DNA from: Deltaproteobacteria bacterium | Lineage (GTDB): Bacteria; Desulfobacterota; Desulfomonilia; UBA1062 | DNA: 64,000 nt | Assembly (NCBI GenBank): GCA_017992605.1 | Contig: JAGOOG010000010.1 | Coordinates: 25,332 to 89,331, forward strand | Reading direction: 5' to 3' | In this document: positions 44,409 to 53,811 of the stretch, piece after piece | Position numbering within the stretch: the stretch's first letter is position 1 | Layout of the letters: every line of letters begins with the position of its first letter | Program-made: the position numbers and the translations under genes | Notes under the pieces: model-generated | Databases searched by the model: none | What the model was told of the DNA's origin: nothing | The model's input: the letters and a program-made list of their open reading frames with translations, nothing else

Positions 44409-45776
44409 ATGTCATCAATGAATGCCGCGCAGGCGTGTTTTACCCCGGGGGCACGGAGAAGGATCAAGGACGCACCGCTCAACATATGTCTCTACACCTA
44501 CCGCGGCAAACCCACCTCGGGCGGTCAGGGCGTGTACATCAAGAGGCTCAGCCGGGCCCTCAAGGACATCGGGCACCATGTGGAGGTCGTTTCCGGCCCT
44601 CCGTACCCGGTCATCGATGCCGATATCCCGCTCCACAGGATTCCGAGCCTGGACCTCTACAACCCCGACGACCTGTTCCGGGTGCCGAGCCTGAGAGAGC
44701 TGTGTTCCCCGCTCAACATGCTCGAATGGCTCGGCGTGTCCAGCGGGGGGTTCCCGGAACCGCTGACCAACAGCATCCGTTATTACTCGTTCATGCGCAA
44801 GAACCTCCGCCGCTACGACGTGGTGCACGACAACCAGTGTCTTGGCTACGGGATCCTGGGCGTGAAATTGCTGGGCATACCCACCGTGGCAACCATCCAC
44901 CACCCCATCACCGTGGACAGGGATGTGGAGATCGCCTCGGTCAAGCCGCTCTGGCGCAAACTGAAGGTGCGCCGATGGTATTCCTTCCTGAGCATGCAGG
45001 GACGGGTGTCGCGGAGACTCTCGCACATCATCACGGTGTCCGAGGCCTCCAGGCACGACATCGGCAAGGCCTTCTCCATACCCATGGACCGGTTCCGGGT
45101 CGTTGCCAACGGCATCAACACCGACATCTTCCACCCCCTGCCGTCCGAGCCGAGGCTCGATGACCACATCATGGTCACCAACAGCGCGGACACCCCGCTC
45201 AAGGGCCTGCGCTTCCTCATAGAGGCGGTCTCGACCATCAGGAAGAGCCGTCCCATCCACCTGACGGTCATCGGGGCACCGAAGAAGGACGGTGACATCG
45301 ACAGGCTCGTGCGGTCACTGGGCCCGCAGGACTACATAACCTTCACGGGAAGGATCGCCGACGAGGACTTCCCCCGCTTCTATGCCAGAACCACCCTCGC
45401 CGTGGTGCCCTCCATCTACGAGGGTTTCGGGCTGCCGGCAGGCGAGGCCATGGCCTGCAGGGTACCGGTCATCAGCACCACGGGAGGGGCACTGCCCGAG
45501 GTGGTGGGTGATGCCGGGGTGCTGGTGCCGCCGGGTGATGCAAAGGCCCTGGAGTCCGCCATCATCGACCTCCTGGACGATCCCGAAAGGCGCGAGCGGC
45601 TTGCACAGGAAGGCTATGACCGCGTGAAGAAACACTTCACCTGGGACAACACGGCCAGGCAGGTCGTGGAGGTCTACCGGGAGGCCATCGAGGCCTACAC
45701 GGCAGGCAGGTCGACGAGACGTGATTCCGCGACCGTGGCCGGCGGGTATCAGGAGGCCCTCGATGCTCACGGTTGA
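44409..45776 (+). CDS. GT4-family glycosyltransferase
   Basis: A 455-residue GT-B fold retaining glycosyltransferase. The N-terminal acceptor domain begins NICLYTYRGKPTSGGQGVYI, with the glycine-rich GGQGVY loop. The C-terminal donor domain carries IMVTNSADTPLKGLRFLIEA, PSIYEGFGLPAGEAMACRVP (the E-x7-E motif) and VISTTGGALPEVVGDAG. It would add a sugar from a nucleotide donor to a lipid or glycan at the cytoplasmic membrane face. The ATG at 44409 is the best start but 44418 is possible. It overlaps the methyltransferase gene by 14 bases. Confidence 0.92.
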   Translation: MSSMNAAQACFTPGARRRIKDAPLNICLYTYRGKPTSGGQGVYIKRLSRALKDIGHHVEVVSGPPYPVIDADIPLHRIPSLDLYNPDDLFRVPSLRELCSPLNMLEWLGVSSGGFPEPLTNSIRYYSFMRKNLRRYDVVHDNQCLGYGILGVKLLGIPTVATIHHPITVDRDVEIASVKPLWRKLKVRRWYSFLSMQGRVSRRLSHIITVSEASRHDIGKAFSIPMDRFRVVANGINTDIFHPLPSEPRLDDHIMVTNSADTPLKGLRFLIEAVSTIRKSRPIHLTVIGAPKKDGDIDRLVRSLGPQDYITFTGRIADEDFPRFYARTTLAVVPSIYEGFGLPAGEAMACRVPVISTTGGALPEVVGDAGVLVPPGDAKALESAIIDLLDDPERRERLAQEGYDRVKKHFTWDNTARQVVEVYREAIEAYTAGRSTRRDSATVAGGYQEALDAHG

Positions 45777-46488
45777 CTTCAGCAAGCTCGAGCTCAAGCC
45801 CGGCTTCAAGGTGCTCGACGCAGGATGCGGAGGCGGCCGCCACCTGAGCGAGGCCTACCGGGCCAGGGGCGTGAGCGTCGTGGGCATCGACCTGAACCGG
45901 GACGACGCGCTCAAAGCCCACAACACCACCAAGATCATGCGCCACGAGGGGGAGCACGGCGGCGGCGCATCGCTGGTCATGGTGAGCGATGTCACCAGGC
46001 TGCCGTTCAAGGATGCATCCTTCGACCTCGTGATCTGCTCCGAAGTGCTCGAACACATACCTGATCACCGGCAGGCCATCGCCGAGGTCATCAGGGTGCT
46101 CAAACCCGGCAGGTCGCTCGTGGTGAGCGTGCCGCGGTACCTGCCCGAACGAATCTGCTGGGCGCTGTCCGAGGACTACCATAACGAAGAGGGCGGACAC
46201 ATCAGGATCTACCGCACGGGAGATCTGATCAACCTCCTCGAGAGGGCCGGCACCACCTGTGTGGACAAGGGTTGGGCCCACGCCCTGCACAGCCCCTACT
46301 GGTGGATCAAGTGCATGGTGGGACACAAGAACGATTCGTCCCTTCCCGTGCGGCTCTATCACAGGTTCCTGGTCTGGGACATCGTGAAGAAACCGCTGCT
46401 CACCCGCACCCTGGACAAGCTGCTGAACCCTCTCATCGCCAAGAGTGTCGTACTCTATTGCAGGAAAGGTGCTTCCTATGGAACATGA
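45763..46488 (+). CDS. Class I SAM-dependent methyltransferase
   Basis: A 241-residue methyltransferase. Motif I is KVLDAGCGGGRHL, the acidic end of strand 2 is VVGIDLNRDD, and motif post II is FDLVICSEVLEHIPDHRQA. The C-terminal half has aromatic residues (SPYWWIKCM) and a basic stretch that may contact membrane. AGGAGG precedes the ATG at 45763 by 6 bases. Overlaps with the glycosyltransferase gene (14 bases) and the next gene (8 bases) point to a single operon. The substrate is unknown, likely a glycan or lipid intermediate. Confidence 0.9.
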   Translation: MLTVDFSKLELKPGFKVLDAGCGGGRHLSEAYRARGVSVVGIDLNRDDALKAHNTTKIMRHEGEHGGGASLVMVSDVTRLPFKDASFDLVICSEVLEHIPDHRQAIAEVIRVLKPGRSLVVSVPRYLPERICWALSEDYHNEEGGHIRIYRTGDLINLLERAGTTCVDKGWAHALHSPYWWIKCMVGHKNDSSLPVRLYHRFLVWDIVKKPLLTRTLDKLLNPLIAKSVVLYCRKGASYGT

Positions 46489-47605
46489 TACCGTCCAGTC
46501 CGGTCTGGTGCTTCCCATCGATATCGCCGGCCTCGCCTCCTCCATCGCGCGGGAACAGCGGGAATCCGGCGAGATCCCCTGGCACGGGGGGGGCAAGACC
46601 GATCCATGGGATCACGTGGAAGCGGCGATCGGGCTGACCATCGGGGGGTATTACGAGGAGTCCCGCAGGGCCTTCGAGTGGCTGGCATCCACCCAGCTCG
46701 AAGACGGTTCCTGGTATTCCGCCTACAGAAACGGTATCCCGGAAGACCGCACCAAGGAATCCAACATGTCGAGCTACATCGCGGTGGGTGTGTTCCATTA
46801 CTATCTCATCACCCGCGACAGGGCGTTTCTCGAGTACATCTGGCCCACGGTGAGCGCCGGCATAGATTACGCGGTGGACCTCCAGGCCCCGGCGGGAGAG
46901 GTCTACTGGGCACGGAGCCCCCATGGTTCCGTGGACCCGGTGGCGCTGCTCACCGCATGCAGTTCCATCTTCATGAGCCTCAAGTGTGCGCTGGTCCTGG
47001 CCCTGCTGCTCGGCGAAAGCAGACCGCGATGGCAGAAAGCCCTCCAGAGGCTCGGCGATGCGCTGAGGTACCGTCCCCACCTCTTCGACCGTACCAAGTC
47101 CCGCTATTCCATGGACTGGTTCTATCCCGTCCTGAGCGGAGCGGTCACGGGCGCGGAGGCAAAGAAGCGCATCGACAGGTCCTGGAACAAGTTCATGGTG
47201 GAGGGCCTGGGTACCCGGTGCGTGTCGGACAACCCGTGGGTGACCATAGCCGAGACCTCGGAGCTCATCATGACGCTGGCTGCCATGGGTGAATACCGGA
47301 TGGCCAGGAAGGTGCTGGGCTGGATCGGCAACAAGAAGTACGATGACGGCACGTACTGGTGCGGGTTCACCTTCCCGGACATGGTCACGTGGCCCGAGGA
47401 GAAGCTCACCTGGACGGACGCTGCCGTCATGATGGCCGCCGACGCGGTGTACCACATCACCCCGGCGTTCCAGCTCTTCAACCACTCCTTCTGGGAGGCG
47501 GGCCAGGGTGACAAATCCCACATGTACCGCTTCCTCAAGAAGCACCACCCCGTATTCAGCATCAGGAAGGCGTTCTATTCCGATGCGGCGGACATGAGGG
47601 CGTAA
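46481..47605 (+). CDS. Alpha/alpha-toroid prenyltransferase-like protein with QW motif
   Basis: A 374-residue soluble protein whose helical hairpin repeats resemble terpene cyclase, prenyltransferase and six-hairpin glycosidase folds. A clear QW-type motif is present, AFEWLASTQLEDGSW (about residues 65-79), and a degenerate one, VLGWIGNKKYDDGTYW. The catalytic DxDD of class II cyclases is not seen, so cyclisation by that mechanism is unlikely. Conserved-looking acidic and Trp residues (GKTDPWDHVEAA, SDNPWVTIAETSE) could form a sugar site. Function is unknown. It sits mid-operon between a methyltransferase and an acyltransferase. Confidence 0.72.
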   Translation, partial: EHDTVQSGLVLPIDIAGLASSIAREQRESGEIPWHGGGKTDPWDHVEAAIGLTIGGYYEESRRAFEWLASTQLEDGSWYSAYRNGIPEDRTKESNMSSYIAVGVFHYYLITRDRAFLEYIWPTVSAGIDYAVDLQAPAGEVYWARSPHGSVDPVALLTACSSIFMSLKCALVLALLLGESRPRWQKALQRLGDALRYRPHLFDRTKSRYSMDWFYPVLSGAVTGAEAKKRIDRSWNKFMVEGLGTRCVSDNPWVTIAETSELIMTLAAMGEYRMARKVLGWIGNKKYDDGTYWCGFTFPDMVTWPEEKLTWTDAAVMMAADAVYHITPAFQLFNHSFWEAGQGDKSHMYRFLKKHHPVFSIRKAFYSDAADMRA

Positions 47606-47608
47606 GGC

Positions 47609-48331
47609 TTGCGCAAGGACTACCGGCCATACTACCTCAAGCGGCTCGACCTCAGGTTCCGCAAGTGGTATGTCGAGCACTTCCTCAGACCGCAGTTCCG
47701 CTCGCTCGGAAGGGGCTGCACGTTCATGAAGCCGTGGCACGTGCAGGTCTTCGGATGGCCCATCGATCTCGGCGACTTCGCCAACGTCATCACCACCCCG
47801 GATCACAGGGTACGGCTCACGGTCTGGGGGAAACAGGAGGGAGACGGTTATATCAGCATCGGCAGATACAGCCTCATATGCCCCGGCGTGCGCATGAGCT
47901 CCGCCTGCGGCATCACGCTCGGGGACAGCTGCATGATGGCGAGCAGCGTGTACATCACCGACTCCGACTGGCACGGGATCTATGACCGGCTCGACTACAT
48001 CGGCGGCAGCGAACCGGTCACCATCGGCAACAACGTCTGGCTGGGCGACAGCTCCATCATCTGCAAGGGTGTCGCCATAGGGGACAACAGCATCATCGGT
48101 GCAGGCTCGGTGGTGACGAGGGACATCCCGGCCAACGTGATAGCGGCCGGCAATCCTGCCGAGGTCATCCGCAAACTCGACCCGGACGAACCCATGAAAA
48201 CCAGGGCTGAATGGTTCGCCGACCCGGACAAGCTCGAGGCCGATATCAGAGGCATCGACAGAGACATGCTCGGAGGCAACACCCTGCTGGGTTGGCTCAG
48301 GGCCACGATCTTCCCCAAACAAGGTGACTGA
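47609..48331 (+). CDS. Hexapeptide-repeat (LbH) acyltransferase
   Basis: A 240-residue left-handed beta-helix acyltransferase of the WbbJ/maltose-acetyltransferase type. Hexapeptide repeats run from about residue 75 to 190 (ISIGRYSLICPGV, ITLGDSCMMASSV, VTIGNNVWLGDSSII, VAIGDNSIIGAGSVV). A candidate catalytic His is in ITDSDWHGIYD. The C-terminal AGNPAEVIRKLDPDE is a usual end of the family. A basic N-terminus may bind membrane. The start is a TTG at 47609, 4 bases after the preceding stop. It probably acetylates a sugar in this cluster. Confidence 0.88.
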   Translation: MRKDYRPYYLKRLDLRFRKWYVEHFLRPQFRSLGRGCTFMKPWHVQVFGWPIDLGDFANVITTPDHRVRLTVWGKQEGDGYISIGRYSLICPGVRMSSACGITLGDSCMMASSVYITDSDWHGIYDRLDYIGGSEPVTIGNNVWLGDSSIICKGVAIGDNSIIGAGSVVTRDIPANVIAAGNPAEVIRKLDPDEPMKTRAEWFADPDKLEADIRGIDRDMLGGNTLLGWLRATIFPKQGD

Positions 48332-48334
48332 ACG

Positions 48335-49933
48335 ATGCCCGTGAGAATCGCGCTGATCGCAACACCCTATCCCCTGGAAGAGGCGCCGTCACCGCCGCTG
48401 GGCCTGGCATACGCCGCGGCTGCATGCGAGGCGGCAGGCGCCACGGTACGCATCTTCGATTTCATCGTGAGCAAGTATACGCCCGAGAAGCTCAGGAATG
48501 TCCTGGACGCCTTCAAGCCCGACGTGGTGGGCGCCGGCAGCGTCACCATGAACCAGCTCGAGGCCCAGCGCATCATGAGGGACGCCAAGTCCCTGCGCCC
48601 CTCGACCATCACCATGATGGGCGGCCCCCACGTATCCTTCGACATCGAGGGTACCTTCAGGAGCTGCCCCGAGCTCGACCTCATCGTGAAGGGAGAAGGA
48701 GAGCAGACCCTGCAGGAGCTCATCCCGTTCATCGGTGACCGGAAGGCCTGGCCCACCGTAAAGGGCATCGCCTTCCAGGCGGACGGCGGCATCGTGACCA
48801 CCGAACCGCGGGATCTCATACACGACCTCGACTCCCTGCCCCTGCCGGCCCGCCACCTGCTGCCCATCTCGCGCTACCTGGCCCTGGGCTACCCGGTGAG
48901 CATCATCACGAGCCGGGGGTGTCCCAACAAGTGCATCTTCTGCCTGGGGAGGCGCATGGTGGGCTTCAAGGGCCGCTTCAGGAGCCCCGCCCTGGTCGTC
49001 GACGAGATCGAGCAGATCCTCTCCCTGGGGTTCACCCGCATCAACGTGGCCGACGACCTGTTCACGGCCAACAAGGCCCGGGTCAGGGAGCTCTGCGGGG
49101 AGATCAAGAGGAGGGGCGTGAACTTCGGCTGGAGCGCCTTCGCGCGGGTCAACACCGTGGACCTGGAGACGCTCAGGATCATGCGGGAGGCTGGGTGCGA
49201 CTGCATCAGCTTCGGCATCGAGTCGGGCAACCCCGAGATGCTCAAGCGGATCCGTAAAGGCATCACCCTCGAGCAAGCCCGCACCGCGGTGGCCTGGTGC
49301 AAGGAGGCGGACATCCTGCCCCACGCATCCTTCATGGTGGGCCTGCCGGGAGAGACGATGGACACGCTCAGCCAGACCCAGGACTTCGCCAACGAGCTGA
49401 AGATAGCCTACGGCTACCACTTCTTCGCCCCCTTCCCCGGTACCACGGTACGCGAGGAGCTCGACGGCTATGACATCGAGATCCTCACGGACGACTGGAG
49501 CAGGTACGACGCCAACGCACCGGTGGTGCGGACATCACGGCTCTCTCCCCGGGAGATGATCGACTTTGTGGCGGAATACGACCGGTACAACAAGGCCATC
49601 TGGGACGAGACCAAGAAGAACGTGCGGGAAGGCACCTGCACCGACCGGGAATACCTGCTCGTGGAAGGCGACCGCAAGCTCAGGCTCGTGTTCCGCATAC
49701 TCTCCGAAGACCTCATCGAGGAGTTCGCCTGTGCCGGGCGGGACGGGTCGGACCCCGTGGATCTCCTGTCTGCATCCGTGGCCGGGAGGACAGGGACGGA
49801 CGAGGCGTTCACGCGAAAGATCCTGCAGGGCTTCATCGATGCCGGCTTTCTCAGGCATTCGCTTGCGGGCGGGCGGTATCGCTACTACTGGACCCACAAC
49901 AGGGACGTCGACACCCTACCAATCTCGTTTTGA
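48335..49933 (+). CDS. B12-binding-domain radical SAM protein
   Basis: A 532-residue protein. Residues about 1-145 form a Rossmann-like B12-binding domain without the DxHxxG base-off motif (PPLGLAYAAAACEAAGATVR, MMGGPHVSFDIEG, VKGEGEQTLQEL). The radical SAM barrel (about 185-395) holds the [4Fe-4S] motif SRGCPNKCIFC (C-x3-C-x2-C). A further ~135-residue C-terminal part ends in a winged-helix-like segment. Such proteins methylate or rearrange unreactive carbons in lipids, antibiotics or pigments. It is last in the cluster and its 3' end overlaps the convergent methyltransferase gene by 18 bases. Confidence 0.9.
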   Translation: MPVRIALIATPYPLEEAPSPPLGLAYAAAACEAAGATVRIFDFIVSKYTPEKLRNVLDAFKPDVVGAGSVTMNQLEAQRIMRDAKSLRPSTITMMGGPHVSFDIEGTFRSCPELDLIVKGEGEQTLQELIPFIGDRKAWPTVKGIAFQADGGIVTTEPRDLIHDLDSLPLPARHLLPISRYLALGYPVSIITSRGCPNKCIFCLGRRMVGFKGRFRSPALVVDEIEQILSLGFTRINVADDLFTANKARVRELCGEIKRRGVNFGWSAFARVNTVDLETLRIMREAGCDCISFGIESGNPEMLKRIRKGITLEQARTAVAWCKEADILPHASFMVGLPGETMDTLSQTQDFANELKIAYGYHFFAPFPGTTVREELDGYDIEILTDDWSRYDANAPVVRTSRLSPREMIDFVAEYDRYNKAIWDETKKNVREGTCTDREYLLVEGDRKLRLVFRILSEDLIEEFACAGRDGSDPVDLLSASVAGRTGTDEAFTRKILQGFIDAGFLRHSLAGGRYRYYWTHNRDVDTLPISF

Positions 49934-50575
49934 GAAGAGCTCGGCCGGGATATCCGAGGCCCCTCTTCTCCTGAGCACGCCCAGGGTCTTCACCATGGGC
50001 AGCTCCTCGTAGAGCCCCGACGCAACCGCGAGCGAGTAGATGTAGTGCGGGGCCTGGCCTCCCTGGCCGGCATCGGGGAAGATATCGTGGACGGCCAGGA
50101 TGCCCCCGGGCACAAGGTGGCACGTCCAGGAAACGTAATCCGAGAATGCGGCCGGGTACGTGTGTCCCCCGTCTATGAAGAGCATGGCCAGGGGCGTCGA
50201 CCACATACGCACCGCCGCGGCGGACGGCGCCACGATGGCCACCACGGTGTCCCCGAGACCCGCCTGTTCCACGACCCTGCGGAAGAAACGGAAGGTGTCG
50301 ACCTTCCCTTCCCTCTCGTCGAAGAGGTCGGGATCGAAGTACTCCTGCCCGGGCTGTTGCTCTTCCGATCCCCGGTGGTGATCGACGGAGTAGAGGATGC
50401 CGTGGTTCTCACGGCAGCCCAGGCCCAGGTAGAGGGTGGACCTGCCGCAGTAGCCGCCTATCTCGAGCACGGGTCCCCGCAGGCTTGCCTCCCGTGCGAG
50501 TTCATAGAGCCGCTTGCCCTCCGCGGCATCCAGAAAGCCCTTGACGGTCAGGGCATCGATGTCGTCGATCTTCAT
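49916..50575 (-). CDS. Class I SAM-dependent methyltransferase (Methyltransf_24-like)
   Basis: A 219-residue methyltransferase. Motif I is PVLEIGGYCGRSTLYLG, followed by SVDHHRGSEEQQPGQEYF. The motif LFIDGGHTYPAAFSDY and the strand VPGGILAVHDIF are typical of the CmcI/Methyltransf_24 group, where the Asp-His pair binds metal. The ATG at 50575 has AGGGG before it; a GTG at 50593 is the alternative. It is transcribed toward the radical SAM gene. It may act on the same product as the plus-strand cluster; inference. Confidence 0.87.
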   Translation of the reverse strand: MKIDDIDALTVKGFLDAAEGKRLYELAREASLRGPVLEIGGYCGRSTLYLGLGCRENHGILYSVDHHRGSEEQQPGQEYFDPDLFDEREGKVDTFRFFRRVVEQAGLGDTVVAIVAPSAAAVRMWSTPLAMLFIDGGHTYPAAFSDYVSWTCHLVPGGILAVHDIFPDAGQGGQAPHYIYSLAVASGLYEELPMVKTLGVLRRRGASDIPAELFSKRDW

Positions 50576-50698
50576 GTGACCCCTGTAAGACACCTGGTTT
50601 TGACCAAGAAGTACGGGACCATCGACCGCCAGTCAAGAGAATTCATCCCACAGGCCTGGTGCCCCTCGTCGATCGCTCTGAATGGGCGAAATGCCTGA

Positions 50699-52168
50699 AT
50701 GAAAGTAAAGTTTCAGGTGGCTGAATCCGAACCAGTGCATGTGGAGAAAGACTACGAGCTGGAGTTCTATACCGCCGAAGGCGGCCTTGTGGGGTCCATG
50801 AGAATCGTCCCCTCGCCGGACGGCCCCCGGGACCTGCGTGCGGAGGACCTTCTCGAGGCCGTTGGGGGCGAGGGTTTCACCTTCGGCGTGCTCACTGAGG
50901 TCATCGAGCGGGTGGCCCGGGATAAGATCGTGAACCAGTGGGTGGTCGTTGCCAGGGGGATCAAGCCCGAAGAGGGCACGGACGGCTATGTGCGGTTCCA
51001 CTTCGACAGGGACCGCACCAAGGCAAGGATCAAGGAAGACGCTGACGGCAAGGTGAACCTGCGTGACCTCAACCTGATCCAGAACGTGAAGAAGGGCGAC
51101 ATCCTCTGCGAGGTGGTGGCCCCCCGGGCGGGAAAGAGCGGCCTCTCGGTCAGGAACGAGGAGATCCCGAGCAAGACAGGAGCCCACGTGAAGCTCCCCG
51201 GCGGGACCAACGTCTCCTGCTCCGCAGACAGGACCCAGATGTTCTCCACCATGGACGGCATGGTCAGGTGGGCGGAAAACACGGTCATCGTGGAGCCCGT
51301 CTATACCGTCCACGACGTGGACGCCTCCGTGGGGAACATCCGGTTCAACGGTTCGGTCGTGGTGCAGGGCGAGGTCGGGGACGGGTACGAGATCCATGCC
51401 GGCGAAGACATCACCATCGCGACGACCGTGGGCAGGGTGGTCCTGGAGGCCGGGGGCACCATCAGGATCGCCGGTGGCATCCTGGGGCAGGAGAAGGCCA
51501 TCATCACCGCAAACGGCACCATATACGCCAGGTTCATCCAGGACGCCCACGTGAAATCGGAACAAGCCATCATCGTGAACGACTATATCCGCAACAGCCT
51601 GGTCTCGGCCATCGGGCCGGTGGTGATCAAGAACCCCAGCGGGTTCATCGCCACGAGCAAGGTATCGTCCGACTGCTGGATCTACTGCAACACCGTGGGC
51701 CAGGAGGACGCCGGCGTCGAGACGGAGCTCAGCATCGGGCACAGCCCGGTGCTGCACCAGGAACAGGTGCGGATCAAGGAGGAGATCGAGGCCAAGACCC
51801 AGGACTTCCTGAGGTTCCAGGCATCCCTGGCGAAACTGAGGGGCATGAAATCCACCAGCGAACTCTCACGCCAGCAGGAGATGCTCTATGAAAAGATCCT
51901 CGACACCATGGAGAACCTCAGGAAAACCCTCTCCCAGCAGAACGCCAAGAGCCTCGAGATCACGGAGAAGATCCAGAGGACCTATCAGGGCAACATCTAC
52001 ATCGCGGGGACCGTCCACGACCGCACCACCATCCACATAGGCATGGCGAGCACAACCGTGAAGGGGGCCCGCTTCAAGGTGCACTTCTCTCTGAAGGAGG
52101 GCCAGATCGCCGACGCCGAGTTCGTCCTGGTGCCAGACGTGAAAAAAGTCCTGGAGGCCAGGGAATGA
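50699..52168 (+). CDS. FapA-like (DUF342) beta-helix protein
   Basis: A 489-residue protein of the FapA family, linked to flagellar assembly or cell-surface regulation in Vibrio and widespread in motile bacteria. The middle region (about 180-345) is a right-handed beta-helix of short repeats (GNIRFNGSVVVQGEVGDGYE, GEDITIATTVGRV, GGTIRIAGGILGQ). A coiled coil (about 355-435) leads to a last beta segment. The N-terminal 140 residues are a separate domain. No ribosome site is evident at the ATG 50699. ATGA overlap couples it to the pentapeptide-repeat gene. Intergenic 50576-50698 holds no promoter I can support. Confidence 0.87.
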   Translation: MKVKFQVAESEPVHVEKDYELEFYTAEGGLVGSMRIVPSPDGPRDLRAEDLLEAVGGEGFTFGVLTEVIERVARDKIVNQWVVVARGIKPEEGTDGYVRFHFDRDRTKARIKEDADGKVNLRDLNLIQNVKKGDILCEVVAPRAGKSGLSVRNEEIPSKTGAHVKLPGGTNVSCSADRTQMFSTMDGMVRWAENTVIVEPVYTVHDVDASVGNIRFNGSVVVQGEVGDGYEIHAGEDITIATTVGRVVLEAGGTIRIAGGILGQEKAIITANGTIYARFIQDAHVKSEQAIIVNDYIRNSLVSAIGPVVIKNPSGFIATSKVSSDCWIYCNTVGQEDAGVETELSIGHSPVLHQEQVRIKEEIEAKTQDFLRFQASLAKLRGMKSTSELSRQQEMLYEKILDTMENLRKTLSQQNAKSLEITEKIQRTYQGNIYIAGTVHDRTTIHIGMASTTVKGARFKVHFSLKEGQIADAEFVLVPDVKKVLEARE

Positions 52169-52869
52169 ACCTCTTCGACCGGGACAAGCTCTATGAGGCC
52201 GTCTCCATGGGAACGCCGGTCGAAGGGGAGTATCTCAAGGGCCTTGACCTCTCGGGGCTCGATCTGGGATGCGCCAACCTCAGGGGTTCGGACCTCGGCA
52301 AGGTCAACTTCTCGGACACCAACCTCGAGGAGTCCCACCTGGAGAGGACGAATCTGGACGAGACGGTGTTCAAGAACACGAACCTCTCCGGCGCCCATCT
52401 CGTCGAGGTCACGCTGAAGGATCTGGACCTGAGCTCGTGCCTCCTGGGCAGGATAACCTTCGAGAGCTCTCAGCTCACCCGTGTGACCATCACGGACAGG
52501 GATATTCAGAAGGTCAACCTCGATAAGGCCACCTTCACGCACTGCATCCTGAAGAACCTCGATCTCACAGGCTCCAGCCTGCACAGGGCCAGGTTCCTCT
52601 TCTGCCTCCTGGAAAACTGCACGCTGGACTGCTGCGACCTGTCTGAGGCGAACTTCGGCCTCTCCTATCTCGTGCGCACGACCATGGACAGATCGAACCT
52701 TGCGCACACATCCTTCGCCGCGGCGGTCATGGAGGAGGTCCGGATCAGGGAATCCATGCTCGACTGCGTGGACATGACGCTCCTTCAGGCCAGGACCCTG
52801 GATATCACCGGCAGCAGGCAGCGCGGCATCACCGTGGAACGTGCACGGATACAGAGGCTCATCAAGTAG
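52165..52869 (+). CDS. Pentapeptide-repeat protein
   Basis: A 234-residue protein built of pentapeptide repeats with the A(D/N)LxX pattern (LSGLDLGCANLRGSDLGKVN, then NFSDTNLEESHLERTNLDET) running from about residue 22 to 215. It should fold as a right-handed quadrilateral beta-helix. No signal or membrane helix is seen, so it is cytosolic. Some members mimic DNA and bind gyrase, but no charge pattern here settles that. Its 4-base overlap with the FapA-like gene suggests a joint function. It converges on nusB with 36 bases between. Confidence 0.92.
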   Translation: MNLFDRDKLYEAVSMGTPVEGEYLKGLDLSGLDLGCANLRGSDLGKVNFSDTNLEESHLERTNLDETVFKNTNLSGAHLVEVTLKDLDLSSCLLGRITFESSQLTRVTITDRDIQKVNLDKATFTHCILKNLDLTGSSLHRARFLFCLLENCTLDCCDLSEANFGLSYLVRTTMDRSNLAHTSFAAAVMEEVRIRESMLDCVDMTLLQARTLDITGSRQRGITVERARIQRLIK

Positions 52870-52905
52870 GGGATTGCGGGCAGGTTCGTTTCTCTTCCCG
52901 GGATA

Positions 52906-53337
52906 TCAGCGGGAGTTCTCCCCCGCCCCCGCCGCCTCGATCTCACTCCAGACCCTGTCGAGAACCCCGTTGGCAAAGGACGGGAACTTCGTCGATCCGA
53001 ACCTCTTGGCGATCTCGATGGCCTCGTTGATGGCCACCTTGTAGGGTATGTCCCTGCGGTATGCCATCTCGTAGGAGGCGATACGCAGGATATTGCGGTC
53101 CGTGGTGGACATGCGGCTCACCTTCCAGTTCTCCGATGCCTTCTCGAGGAGCGCGTCGATCTGGACCAGGTGTTCGCACACCCCGTTGACGAGGTCCCGG
53201 GCATACGGGATCAGGTCATCGTTGTCCACGAAGTGGGCGAAGAAATCGTTGAGGGTCTGTTCGGTGTGACTGCTCGTGATGTCGATCTGGTACAGATACT
53301 GGAGCGCCACTTCCCGGGAGCGGGTCCGCTGCTTCAT
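52906..53337 (-). CDS. nusB: Transcription antitermination protein NusB
   Basis: A 143-residue all-helical protein that binds boxA RNA with NusE (S10) and supports rRNA transcription. It starts MKQRTRSREVALQYLYQID and has the family's ILRIASYEMAYRRDIPYKVA and NEAIEIAKRFG segments. Normal length. It lies 9 bases after ribH, the common rib-nusB arrangement. Last gene of the long minus-strand operon. Confidence 0.96.
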   Translation of the reverse strand: MKQRTRSREVALQYLYQIDITSSHTEQTLNDFFAHFVDNDDLIPYARDLVNGVCEHLVQIDALLEKASENWKVSRMSTTDRNILRIASYEMAYRRDIPYKVAINEAIEIAKRFGSTKFPSFANGVLDRVWSEIEAAGAGENSR

Positions 53338-53346
53338 GGGTGGACG

Positions 53347-53811
<465 letters not shown>

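Noticed and set aside
46433..48322. 629-codon open frame on the minus strand
   Set aside because: Antisense to the toroid and acyltransferase genes; composition is His/Asp/Val-rich and shows no domain.
50706..50733. Sigma-28-like TAAAGTTT followed by TCCGAACC
   Set aside because: The -35-like octamer is perfect, but it lies inside the FapA-like coding region and the -10 part matches only four of eight bases.
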